From: Pseudophaeomoniella oleicola
Lineage: Eukaryota > Ascomycota > Eurotiomycetes > Phaeomoniellales > Phaeomoniellaceae
Direction: 5' to 3'
NCBI GenBank assembly: GCA_003868215.1
Contig: QWDQ01000010.1
Span: forward strand, 372,001-436,000
DNA: 64,000 bases
The notes below the pieces were generated by a model that was not told the origin of the DNA, ran no database searches, and worked only from the letters and a program-made list of their open reading frames with translations. A program made the position numbers and the translations under genes. Positions within the stretch are counted from its first letter, which is position 1, and every line of letters starts with the position of its first letter. Shown here piece after piece: positions 54,528-64,000 of this stretch.

Positions 54528-57521
54528 CTAGTCTTCGATCTTGAGCGGTTCGACGTTCCAAATGGACTCGGCGTATTCTTGAATGCATCTATCGGATGTG
54601 AAGAATCCCATTCTGGCTACGCTGGTGATACACTTCTCGATCCATTTGTTTTGGTCTTTGTATGCGTTATTGATCAGCTTGTGCGTCTCGACGTAAGAGT
54701 GGAAGTCGTCGGAAACAAGGTAGAAGTCGCCGTGGTCGGTGATAGAGTTGACCAACGCGGAGAATTCACTCTGGTCTCCAAACATCCCAGAGCGGATCGC
54801 CTCGAAGACTTTACTCAGGGCTGGTTCGAGCTCATATTTGCCGTAGTAATGATTGTGGCGGAGGTCTTCTACGTCCTCGGCAAGGTTGCCAAAGAGGAAA
54901 ATGTTTTGATCGCCGGTCTCGCGGGTGATTTCGATCTGTAGAAAATCAGCAGATATCACGAATGAAAACTTGTAGACTTACATTTGCACCATCGCAGGTT
55001 CCGATGATAAGGCCACCATTGAGCACGAACTTCATGTTACTGGTTCCGGACGCTTCAGTACCAGCTGTTGAAATATGCTCACTGATATCGGAGGCTGGGC
55101 AGATGATCTCAGCCTTACTGACATTGTAATCTGGCAAGAAAACGACCTTGAGGAGATCGCCAACGTCCTTGTCATTGTTGACAACATCGCCAACTTTGTT
55201 GACCAAATGAATGACAGTCTTTGCCATCCAGTAACCCGGAGCAGCTTTTCCGCCAAAGATAGACACCCTGGGCGTCAAATTTTTCCTCTCTTCGGGGCTT
55301 GAAGCCTTGATCTCTAGATAGCGGTGGATGACTCCGAATATGTTCAATTGCTGGCGCTTGTACTCATGGATACGCTTGACCTGGACATCAAATAGAGACT
55401 TTGGATTGACGCTGATACCGGTTGCCTCCAAGATGTGTTTGGCAAGTCGGACTTTGTTGGCGTACTTGATCTCAGCCCATTCCTTCTTGAAGTCCTTGTC
55501 ATCAATGAATTGTTCGATCTTGTGGATCTTGGTCAAATCCTTGAGGAAGTCATATCCACCCAGTTTCGAAGCAATCAGTTCAGAGAGCCTTGGGTTTGCT
55601 TGATGCAGCCATCTTCTGGGAGTGATGCCATTGGTAACATTTGTAAACTTGTCTGGTCCATAGATGTTGACAAAGTCCTTGAAGATGGTCGTCTTGATCA
55701 GGTCTGAGTGCAGCTCAGCAACACCATTGACCTTGTGAGACCCAATGATGGCGAGGTAAGCCATGCGCACCATCTTGGGTTGAGACTCTTCGATGATGGA
55801 GACACGACCGAGCATGTCACGATCCTTGGGGAATCGGCGTTCCACCGACTGGAGGAATTGCAAGTTGATGTCGTAGATGATTTGCAAGTGTCGAGGGAGC
55901 AAATTTTGGAACATGGGGACACTCCACTTCTCGAGAGCTTCGGGAAGGACAGTGTGATTGGTGTATCCAAAAGTCTTCGTAACAATGTTCCAAGCGTCGT
56001 CCCACTCAAGACCTTCAAGATCGATCAGGATACGTTGCAACTCCACGATGGCCATGGTTGGATGCGTGTCGTTGAGCTGAATCGCGACCTGGTCGGGGAA
56101 CGTTGACCAGGCTCTCTTGGTCTTCTTGAAACGGCGAACGATGTCGGCAAGTGATGCTGCGCACCAGAAGTATTGTTGCTTGAGTCGAAGCTCCTTACCG
56201 CGCTCAAGGTTGTCGTTCGGGTACAGAACCGAAGAAATGGTCTCTGCCCTCTGCTCATCTGCCACCGCGCTCTCGTAATCGCCAGCGTTGAACTTTGCGA
56301 AATCGAACTCGCCGCTGGCAGCTTTTGAAGACCACAGACGAAGGTTATTCGTTGTCTTGGTCGCATAACCTGGAATAGGCACATCATGTGCCACGGCTTT
56401 GACGATCTCGCCTCCCTCCCAGGACGAAACTTGTTTCCCATCGTCATCAGTAGACTTCCTCACCCAGCCGTAGAATTGGATGTCAACGGTCACATCATGT
56501 CTAGGGAATTCCCATGGATTGAGGTCGAGCCAGTAATCGGGAACCTCGACTTGGTAGCCGTCTACGATCTCCTGTTTGAAGATACCATATCTATATCGTA
56601 GACCATAGCCCCAAGCGGGATAGTTCATTGTGGCCAAGCTGTCAAGGAAGCAGGCTGCTAGACGGCCAAGACCACCATTACCGAGAGCTGCATCATGTTC
56701 CTGACTGATGATATCCTCAATGCGGAAGCCGAGTTCGGAAAGACCCTCTGTAAGCAAGTCAGCTAGTAGTCTCGCTCTCTCGATACCTAAGCACACCTTT
56801 GGCGGTATTTTTTAGTCCGACGTTGAGCATAGCATTGTCGAGCGCCCTGCCCATCAAGAATTCCAGAGACAAATCTACCCGTGTCAGCAAAAGTAGAGCT
56901 CCAATGATAGCTAGCTTACAGTATACTCGCTTCTGGTCAGCAAAGGTCTGTCTCTGTTGAGTCTTATTCCAATCAAGGATCAAGCGGTCTCGAAATGCAA
57001 GAGCAGTCCCTGCGTATGCAGCCCTAACTCTGTCAGATACATGAAGCAAACATAGCACTCGCACCCACAGTTCATCGCAATTGAACAAAGAGCGAGCCAG
57101 GGTTGTTTCGACGTGTTTGATCGTCTCAGCCTTGAGATTATTAGTATGAGGACGCAGCTTGTATCTGAAGGGCTTACCTGAAACTCATCCTTTGTTTTGA
57201 AGGGTTCTATCTCCTATACATTGTAAGCAACGTGATTTCGCACAACATGGAAGGGTCGCACATGTTTGCGCCAACTACAAAGCAGGTCAGAATCGAAGAT
57301 ATCAAAGGTGAGTTAGAATTGGCTCACGTCTCTCGCTGTGGTTCTGGAATACTGGCTTCCACGCTCTGGATATCCCCAGCCCCGAAACCAGTGTACGCCC
57401 TCTTGTGCTTTGGACGAGTGAAACCGGGCCCGACCGGACCGTTCATCAGGGTTTCCATTGGACTGCTTGCCGAGAGCCTCCGTTGCCGCGGCTGATTGGC
57501 AGCAACTGCAGGGGCCGCCAT
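54528..57521 (-). CDS. gph1: Glycogen phosphorylase, eight exons with a 13-nt microexon
   Basis: PLP enzyme releasing glucose-1-phosphate from glycogen in the cytosol. Exons: 57328-57521, 57262-57274, 57178-57213, 57069-57130, 56920-57023, 56797-56874, 54982-56747 and 54528-54935, 886 residues, matching fungal Gph1. All seven introns are 45-53 bp with AG acceptors. Exon 2 is only 13 nt and supplies WRKH between PEPQRET and EIEPFKTKDEFQ. Signatures: RPKHKRAYTGFG, YLSLEFLMGRALDNAMLNVG, NGGLGRLAACFLDSLATMNY, AIQLNDTHPTMAIVEL, PRVSIFGGKAAPGYWMAK, the PLP lysine in GTSNMKFVLNGG and GTCDGAN. The head carries Arg/Ser sites (RRLSAS) fitting the PKA-type control of fungal phosphorylases. Upstream of the group III G-alpha gene, on the same strand. 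Confidence 0.95.
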
Positions 57522-59549
57522 GATGAGATGAATAGACTGAGGGGAGTTGTTGACACTGAGAACAAACGACAGCTGAGAATAGAGATTGATGAAGAGAAAG
57601 CCAAGAAGGAGTGTGAAAGAGAGCGGAAGATGGAAGGTTGGTATTCGTTCTTGAGCTGAGGGGCAGCTGGCAGCTATCGGGTGAGCTTACATGGGTCCGA
57701 GTTGACGAACAATTGCTAGGCGGGGCAACCCCAGTTTTACAGGGACCACCCTATTGAGGCTCCCTCTTAGCGATTGGTTAAAGACGCCGTTAAGAGCATG
57801 TTTAGTTGGTAAACCACCAGTGGTGTGATGGTATCGTGGTGGAAGAAGCTATGATGTTTATCGTGATATTGTGAACGTCTTGGATCTCGTGAAGCTTGCC
57901 ATGAACCGGTGAGCAGAGGGATTTCTTCTTAGCCGCAGACTTGCCCGTGATCCAAGAAGCAGAACTGGACAAGTAGCACACATTTGATGGTTGAGCAGGG
58001 AGTATGAACGGGGATGAGGTATTATGGATATCTTTCTCCAGATCACCTGAACGAACAGACCACTTCTCCGTGTTCCACCGCTTACTCATCAATTATACGG
58101 TACCTTGGCCTTCGACCTTATCTGTAATTACACAATTACGCCCAGTGTAATTTGAGAGAGACGAAAAATCGAGCCTTAGAAGTCAGATAGTATTAGTAGC
58201 TAGGCCACTTTGCAATGAGGATGTCAAATAGATATACATCTCTGATAGCACCTAGCTAATATATCGATGGGCGATAGATCTCGACAAAGTCTTTCAGTCA
58301 GATTGTTGTTGTCTCTCTCCTATACGGTGACGTGAGTTGTTGGTCCTTGATTATCCGCACCTGACTGTCCCCTTGAGACAATTACAATTAGCTTACAGGT
58401 AGGGGTATCTTATCCAGGGGTTCCGGGTTCTCTATCTCGCCGAATACAATAATTACTTATTACTACGATAGATACGTAGGTGGTGTACAGGGCCTTGGCC
58501 CAAGCTCTGTCCCTAACCTCCCGGGCAGCACCGGAGACAGCTCGCGTTATCAAACAGGTTTAACTGTGTGCCGTGGGAAAGATGGTCACCCCATAACCAG
58601 AAGTTTGCCTAGAGTGTGATAATGACGGTCGATCCACCGGTCCTTCGTGGGACTCCAGAACCAACTAAAGTAGTGCCGCTGGGGTTGTTCAGGCGGTGGG
58701 CAGGCCTGTGCTTGGCTGCTTTCCGCACCTTGGAGATGTAGGCCCGATAATCCGATCACAGAGAAAAGGGCCTGGGCCGCCTCAAGTGGAACCTCACGAT
58801 CTCGGTGGTAAGTTTGAGGCCTTGTGAGCCTCGTCATGTCCGGCTTCCAGTGCGAGGTACTTCTTGTTCAACCATCTCATGACAGAGATCTAGATCTTGC
58901 CTTGTTTCGACGGGGAATCTAAACAACGGAACACCTGACTTATGGAAACAACAAAGTCAACTTGAATATTCAACATCACATACAATCCTCTCGCCAAGGT
59001 GAGCGGATACTCTACTGTAAAATCTACTTCAGAACTGCCAAGTGCAGCGTTTCGTGGATATGATGTTAGATTCGACACTGCCAACAGAGGTCCCGTACAA
59101 ACCCAATGGACATATCCTCCAGCAAGTGCCGGACGGTGAAATTCCACCACTACAGCCAAAGTGTCTGGACTTGATTGTAGAGCTCACTCACACACACAAA
59201 AAAAAAAGGACAAAAATCTTCAACCCTGTGCCCTGACACTCTGATCACCGTCCCACGGTCACGGCTAGTACCGTGTCACCCCCCAGTACCTACTGAAAGG
59301 GGATCTGAGGATCATAATAGATCGTAGGTGGAAATTCAAGCGCCAACACATCTGAAAATGGACTTTTCGAAAGCAGGACAACCAACCCAGAAAGCCTTGC
59401 CTGCAAGAAGCACCCCCAGAAACGCCTTGCATGAACGAGAATATATACGCCTTGCCAAAAACGAGAAATCGTCCACAGGGTGAGCGAAGTGTTGCTTGAT
59501 AGGCAAACTCCTATGCATAACGGAATCGACGAACCACTAGTCGCAGGGT
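57522..59549. other. 2.0 kb between glycogen phosphorylase and G-alpha
   Basis: No gene recognised. It contains the gph1 promoter (57522-about 58500) and the G-alpha 3' flank. Minus-strand frames at 57802-58092, 58586-58837 and 58890-59159 are unrelated to anything I know. A CACA/A-run lies near 59190-59210. Confidence 0.5.
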
Positions 59550-60814
59550 CTATAATATCCCAGAGTCTTTAAGAGCATTCTGCAATATCGTTTCCTTGAC
59601 TGCCGCAAAGACTAGGCGAATGTTGGTGGTATCGGTCGCTTGAGTGAGGCTGTGAATGGTCAGTGACATGTCAAAGACTGGGCATGGGAGACATACTGAG
59701 GATAAAGATTTAGGTGTGCGCGATTGACTTGGTTGAAGCGCCAGAGAAGATATTTCGCTGCTCGATTCACGTCATTGCCCCCGGAATAATCTGGAAAATA
59801 ATTGGCCAGAGGTGAACGTGCAAGCTTCAGCTTGAAAAGGTCGACCTTGTTCAGGAACAGAATGATGCTGGTCCTCATGAACCACCGGGAGTTAACGACC
59901 GAGTCAAAAAGCACCAGACTCTCCATCATACGATTCTGGTTACTTTCTTCCAACAGAACCTGATCGTACTCGCTCAGTGCAACACAGAATATGATCGACG
60001 TCACGTTTTCGAAGCAGTGAATCCACTTTTTACGTTCGCTTCGTTGTCCACCGACATCAAACATGCTATCCAGCGTCAGCAAATTGCTCCCATGCGCGCA
60101 GGTGCAACCATACTGTATGCTTAACTGACCCATTGTGAATCGAGTTTCATAAATACCCGTCGTCTTCGTCCTGGCTCGTAATACATCTGCTTCCGTGGGC
60201 GTGTAATTGGGGGATGCTATTCTCTGCGATTCCTCGAAGAAACTAAAATTGTCAGTAGATGTGTCAAGGAGTTACCGTCCCAGGGATCTTACTATGGTGC
60301 CGAGTCCATGAGATAAAATTCGCTTTGTCGATCCATGGCTCGCTGTGCGCTTGGATCTTTCCATATCTCGGTGATCGCATCGCCAACTTTGGTATCCAAA
60401 ACTGTATGCGGATCCGGTTCGATATTATAGTCTAGAATATACTGATGAAATTCTCTGGTCTTCTCGCTTTCCACTTCGATTTCGAATTGTTCAATTGCTG
60501 CGATAAGGGCTTTCATGCAGTCGATTAGATTCTTGTATATTGTTAGGCGATATAGGGACAGCTCGTCATGAGTGTAGCCATTTTGATGGATGATTTTCAT
60601 TTGTTTGACAATGGTCGACTTTCCACTCTCCCCGGAGCCTACGAGATATTAGAAGTCTGTGAAGATCAGGATACATCAGGCACCTACCAAGCAGAAGGAT
60701 CTTGCATTCTCTTCGCAGCTTTTTCTGATCTTCTTCTAGCTTTCTGTCAATGGCCGCGCTTCGTTTCTTCTGCTCCTGGTCATCCCCGGCCTCTGTGCTT
60801 CCGCAAGCACCCAT
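59550..60814 (-). CDS. ganB/gna-3: Group III heterotrimeric G-protein alpha subunit (GanB/GNA-3/Gpa2 class)
   Basis: GTPase coupling nutrient receptors to adenylate cyclase at the plasma membrane. Exons: 60688-60814, 60293-60638, 60114-60242, 59697-60065 and 59550-59649, 356 residues, the exact length I recall for group III members. Introns of 47-50 bp. N-terminus MGACGS carries an N-myristoylation glycine and a palmitoylation cysteine. Motifs: P-loop [13 protein letters not shown] (about 41-53), switch [15 protein letters not shown], switch [27 protein letters not shown] and the TQATDT element near the end. The C-terminus is DSGIL, without the Cys that pertussis toxin modifies in group I. 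Intron 4 splits LYP-H. The 5' flank is pyrimidine-rich on the minus strand (about 61150-61460). Confidence 0.96.
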
Positions 60815-62254
60815 GATTGCGATCGGGGGCGAAGGGAGCTATAGTCAATGCGCGCAATCCACAGGCCGATAACGAGTGCGCAGAGGCGATACTGGTGTCC
60901 CAAATAGCACGCGTACGGAGCTCGCAATTGATTTCGTTGAGCAGCGAGGAATGACTGGAAGAGCACAGATCGGACAGGATGTGATGCGACAGGATGAGTG
61001 GTGGTGGTTCAGTATCAAGCGATCGAGGGATGTCGTCGCTGACAAGTCGAAGCGGGAGCGCCCACTGGATTAGCCTTGCCGAGACACGCAGGTTAAATCG
61101 CTAAGTTACTAGTAACAAGACCCATCCAACCAAAGGTAAGGTATGTAATCAATGGATGGTCTCTTCAACAGATAAGGAGACGGGAGAATTATCGTAGCTA
61201 GGAATGTGGTATGGCGAGATGATGTATCGTGAGTCCCAAGGAGAGGTAGGGAGAAAGAACGGAGATATAGCGAATTGCAGCAAATCGACAATTACGGAGT
61301 CGGTGGATTGGAGATGATGTCCCTTCACGTGGAGAAGCAAGTCGAGATTCGAGCTTTCGAGCTTTCGAGGGGGTTTCGAAGGGTCGAAGGGCAAAAGGGC
61401 AAAACAGCAAAACAGCGAAGGGTAAAATAGAAAGGGCGAGGCGAATAGAGTCAAGCATTGCCTTTTCCTTTTCCTACCGCAATTGGGGCCGGATGATGTC
61501 TGGGTTCGGCGAGAGTTACAGCATCATGGATTCTTACTGTAATTGCCCAAACAACGGGCAGAGAACCCCATCTTGTCTTAGCAGTCTAGGCTGACTTCCC
61601 TTTTTTCCGTTTCAGTAATTATTTGACTCTGCTATCTCACCTCAGCGCCAGAAAATTACATACATAGTATGTATGTAGGGGGGTATATATATACATTATA
61701 CGGAGTACACACATCATATACACGTTTCCGTACCTGATGCCTGTAGTGGTTTGGTTTATCGTTGCCGATATGGCTACCTAAGGTACTATATATATCAGTC
61801 AAAGGATACGACACCTTCAGGGTATGGGATGGGTTCCTGTCATTTGGTCCGGAGATCGAAGAGAACATGGGGTCTCTGAATGCACAGGGCACATTCTTTG
61901 CTGCTATATAAGTTACTTTCCGGCTTTTTACCTATTCTTTCTTAGCGAGGGTCTTTAGGGTCTGTGCTGTAAATCATCGTATCCAACTGCGAGTTGCTGT
62001 GATCCAATCCTCCTCAGTCCTTCCTCGTTCAAGGCAAAGACATCGCAGAACAGTATCAATACCTCCGTGTTTGTCGTGTTGACCCTTGTTCGATCTATTA
62101 ATTTGTTGACTTACTGATTGAGTGATGCTCACATGTATGATCCCCAAGACGTATTGCTATTAGTGTGATACCTATTGCCTAGACATACTAGTACCTATGA
62201 ACCAGGACTAGCTGCAATAGGTAGGTCGTGTACCTTAGCTGAATCCCTACATAG

Positions 62255-62313
62255 TACCTAGGTACCATACCTACAGAGGTAGAGATAGAGGTATGCTTGT
62301 TATTACCTAGGTA
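62255..62313. repeat. Pair of TACCTAGGTA palindromes
   Basis: Exact copies at 62255-62264 and 62304-62313, with looser relatives around 62165-62240. Another exact copy is at 63087-63096. Confidence 0.85.
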
Positions 62314-63201
62314 TATTTGAGCAGATAGTATGAAGTCCATATCCCCATCATTCCTCACTGGCCACTATCGGCAGAGGCTGCGATCTAGGCGGCCTGCTTT
62401 CATTGTATCACCTGAGGATTGCGATCGCATATATGCCATTCATTGACTAAGATCTTTCACCCTGGCCCTCTCTCGTGAGGCAGAGAGAGCTAGAGAATTT
62501 AAAGCCTGGTCTGTTCATCCATTTTTCTCTCTGATTCTCAGCTGATATGAAGACCGTCTTCTTATCCGGCGGGGACGGTACATAGTAAAGATATTTGAAA
62601 TCGCAGGCCAGGCGACACGGCGAGAACGTATGGGGTAGAAAGACAATGTATGTTTCTATTCCACAGTCTCCGCCGGATCTTGTCTTCGCTCTTTTCCAAA
62701 TGCAACTTTTCAAATCTCCTCAAGAATGGGGACTAGGTGCAAAACGACCATTCAACTGAAAAGCAAATTTGATTTAGAATCACTAACTTCCCCACGAAAG
62801 CGGGATCCAGTGATGTCTTTGGTTGGCCATGGCTTCTGTGTTCGGCCAGTAATACTGGCATACTGAATTTCATTTTCTTGTTGCGATGTCGTCTACTACT
62901 CGAAATCGATACTTGGTGTTGCGAGTCGACAAGCATCAGTGAGGGGCGGAGCCAGTCTAGTAACTGTTCTTCCAAGACGCGCCTCGAAAGTTGAGAACTT
63001 GATGAAAGTATTCTGAGAATCATGAATTTATCATTCAATAGCCGAGTGAGATTTGATCTCGTTAGATGTCTTGTCCAGTAGCTAGCTACCTAGGTATGTA
63101 GGTAAGATCCTTGGAAGGAAGACTTTATCCCGCGGCATCTTCGTCTGCAATTGACCGATCCTATTTCTTTTGGACCTGCGACCACAGCGCCGTTAAACGG
63201 G

Positions 63202-63202
<1 letters not shown>

Positions 63203-63234
<32 letters not shown>
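63203..63234 (+). repeat. Homopolymer run of 32 T
   Basis: The longest homopolymer in the window. It follows the small inverted repeat CCGTT-A-AACGG at 63190-63200. Read on the minus strand it is a poly(A) to the 3' side of 63235-63508. Confidence 0.9.
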
Positions 63235-63235
<1 letters not shown>

Positions 63236-64000
63236 AGTCGAAACATCCTTATGCGCAGCGGGTATCCTAGATTCGCGATGAGCATGAATACTCTAAAAGG
63301 TCCTAGAGACGGTCATTGATGGAAGGATGTTGAATACATGTCGCAGCGGCACTACACAATTATTTGAAACTTGTATGCCATTCTTTCTTTCAGCCGCATG
63401 AGTCAAGTGGCTTCGCCAATTGTCATTGATACGTTGCAGTAGGTGCGGTAGAATTGCGACCTCAGAGGCACCGTGTGATTCGTTGATTTGGTACAGCTCT
63501 CTTGCCATGGCTCTGGGTCAATGATCAGAGAACGAGAGGTGCTCGGGACCCAACTCAGTTGCTGCCTGTTCCTTCCGATGTAGATAGATCATTGTTCTAT
63601 TCCCATGCCACTACTCAGCCTCGTTGTGGCACATGCTTACTGCGATATCACAACGTGATCGACAAGTCGGGGCTCAGTAGGTAAGTCGGAACAGTCCCAG
63701 CTTGCCACGTAGATAGGATGACATTTCCTACCTTTTGTCGAATCTCACACAACCGGGCCTCTTCCGACAGACACGATTTCTGATAATCAGCATCGCTGGT
63801 TCAGAGTGATAGCAGAGCATTCGAACGAGTCAGAACAGCAATGTTTGTAATCGGCGATGATGGCTCGGTAGATGATGGGACTGGCTTGAAATGTCTCCGG
63901 TGGTACCTGAATTCGTTCTCATATCCCTGCTCGATCACCACATGACTCGGGGGTCTATGTCCGACCTTGCATCATCTTATTTCCCAAGAGTGTCAGGGAC

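Larger units (their letters stand above)
60815..64000. other. 3.2 kb right-end region without a recognisable gene
   Basis: 60815-61460 is G-alpha promoter and leader. 61640-62320 is rich in TACCTA/TAGGTA/CATA-type repeats with exact palindromes at 62255 and 62304. 62447-62713 and 62733-63038 (minus) are frames without family features. A T32 run at 63203-63234 is followed by a 71-codon minus-strand frame (63293-63508). 63502-63684 (plus) runs into a GTAAGT at 63681 but I found no sensible next exon. Confidence 0.5.

Noticed and set aside
63502-63684. Possible first exon of a plus-strand gene ending at a GTAAGT donor
   Set aside because: After the nearest acceptor (CGACAG near 63770) the frame stops within four codons and the peptide matches no family I know.
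1-64000. Biosynthetic gene cluster, transposon or virus-like element
   Set aside because: No PKS/NRPS core enzyme, transposase, reverse transcriptase, integrase, capsid-type gene or long terminal repeat was recognised anywhere in the window.

Overview
The window is nuclear DNA from a filamentous ascomycete (Pezizomycotina). Genes are dense and lie on both strands. Introns are short (44-85 bp, one of 133 bp), with GT donors, CTAAC-like branch sites and AG acceptors. Recognisable proteins belong to fungal families: a Git3/Gpr1-type receptor, a group III G-alpha, a fungal_trans_2-like regulator and Rtt107/Brc1. Protein style suggests Eurotiomycetes, perhaps Chaetothyriales, but that is a guess from memory. 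I see no virus-like element, no CRISPR, no convincing tRNA and no rRNA.

Layout, left to right. 1-295 (-): 5' end of beta-tubulin, cut by the window edge. 882-2719 (-): P5C dehydrogenase. 3524-6910 (-): SulP/STAS/cNMP-type vacuolar transporter (Vsb1-like). 8603-9343 (-): GINS subunit Psf1. 10027-11477 (-): HMG-box factor with about 3.9 kb of gene-free DNA upstream. 15357-18196 (-): DDT/PHD chromatin protein. 18640-19224 (+): ESCRT-II Vps25. 19357-21998 (-): Rtt107/Brc1. 23481-27098 (+): SNF2-RING translocase. 27722-29197 (-): Pex12. 29797-30924 (-): Leu5-type carrier. 31442-32638 (+): METTL4-like methyltransferase. 33941-35566 (+): Git3/Gpr1 GPCR. 35866-37483 (+): Tti2. 37659-40964 (-): Fig4. 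41537-42520 (-): aldo-keto reductase. 43889-45385 (+): HAD hydrolase. 46169-47591 (-): transaldolase. 48234-49928 (-): fungal transcription factor. 51190-53781 (+): GH3 beta-glucosidase. 54528-57521 (-): glycogen phosphorylase. 59550-60814 (-): group III G-alpha. 60815-64000: no recognisable gene.

Several of these genes only come together after splicing by hand: beta-tubulin, P5CDH, Psf1, the HMG factor, the PHD protein, Rtt107, transaldolase, the transcription factor, glycogen phosphorylase and G-alpha. In each complete multi-exon gene the exon lengths sum to a multiple of three and the joins restore the family sequence.

How they fit together. The left half is mostly housekeeping, with a genome-maintenance flavour: Psf1, Rtt107, SNF2-RING, the PHD protein, and Tti2 further on. 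The right half leans to carbon sensing and reserve use: Git3/Gpr1 receptor, group III G-alpha, beta-glucosidase, glycogen phosphorylase, transaldolase and a glycerol-dehydrogenase-like reductase. Whether that is more than chance is an inference. The points I find most worth a second look are the SNF2-RING protein with unusual ATPase motifs plus SUMO-type N-terminal motifs, the strongly over-represented intergenic palindrome TACCTAGGTA, the stop-in-donor alternative end of the Vsb1-like gene, the 13-nt exon in glycogen phosphorylase, and the long empty region upstream of the HMG gene.
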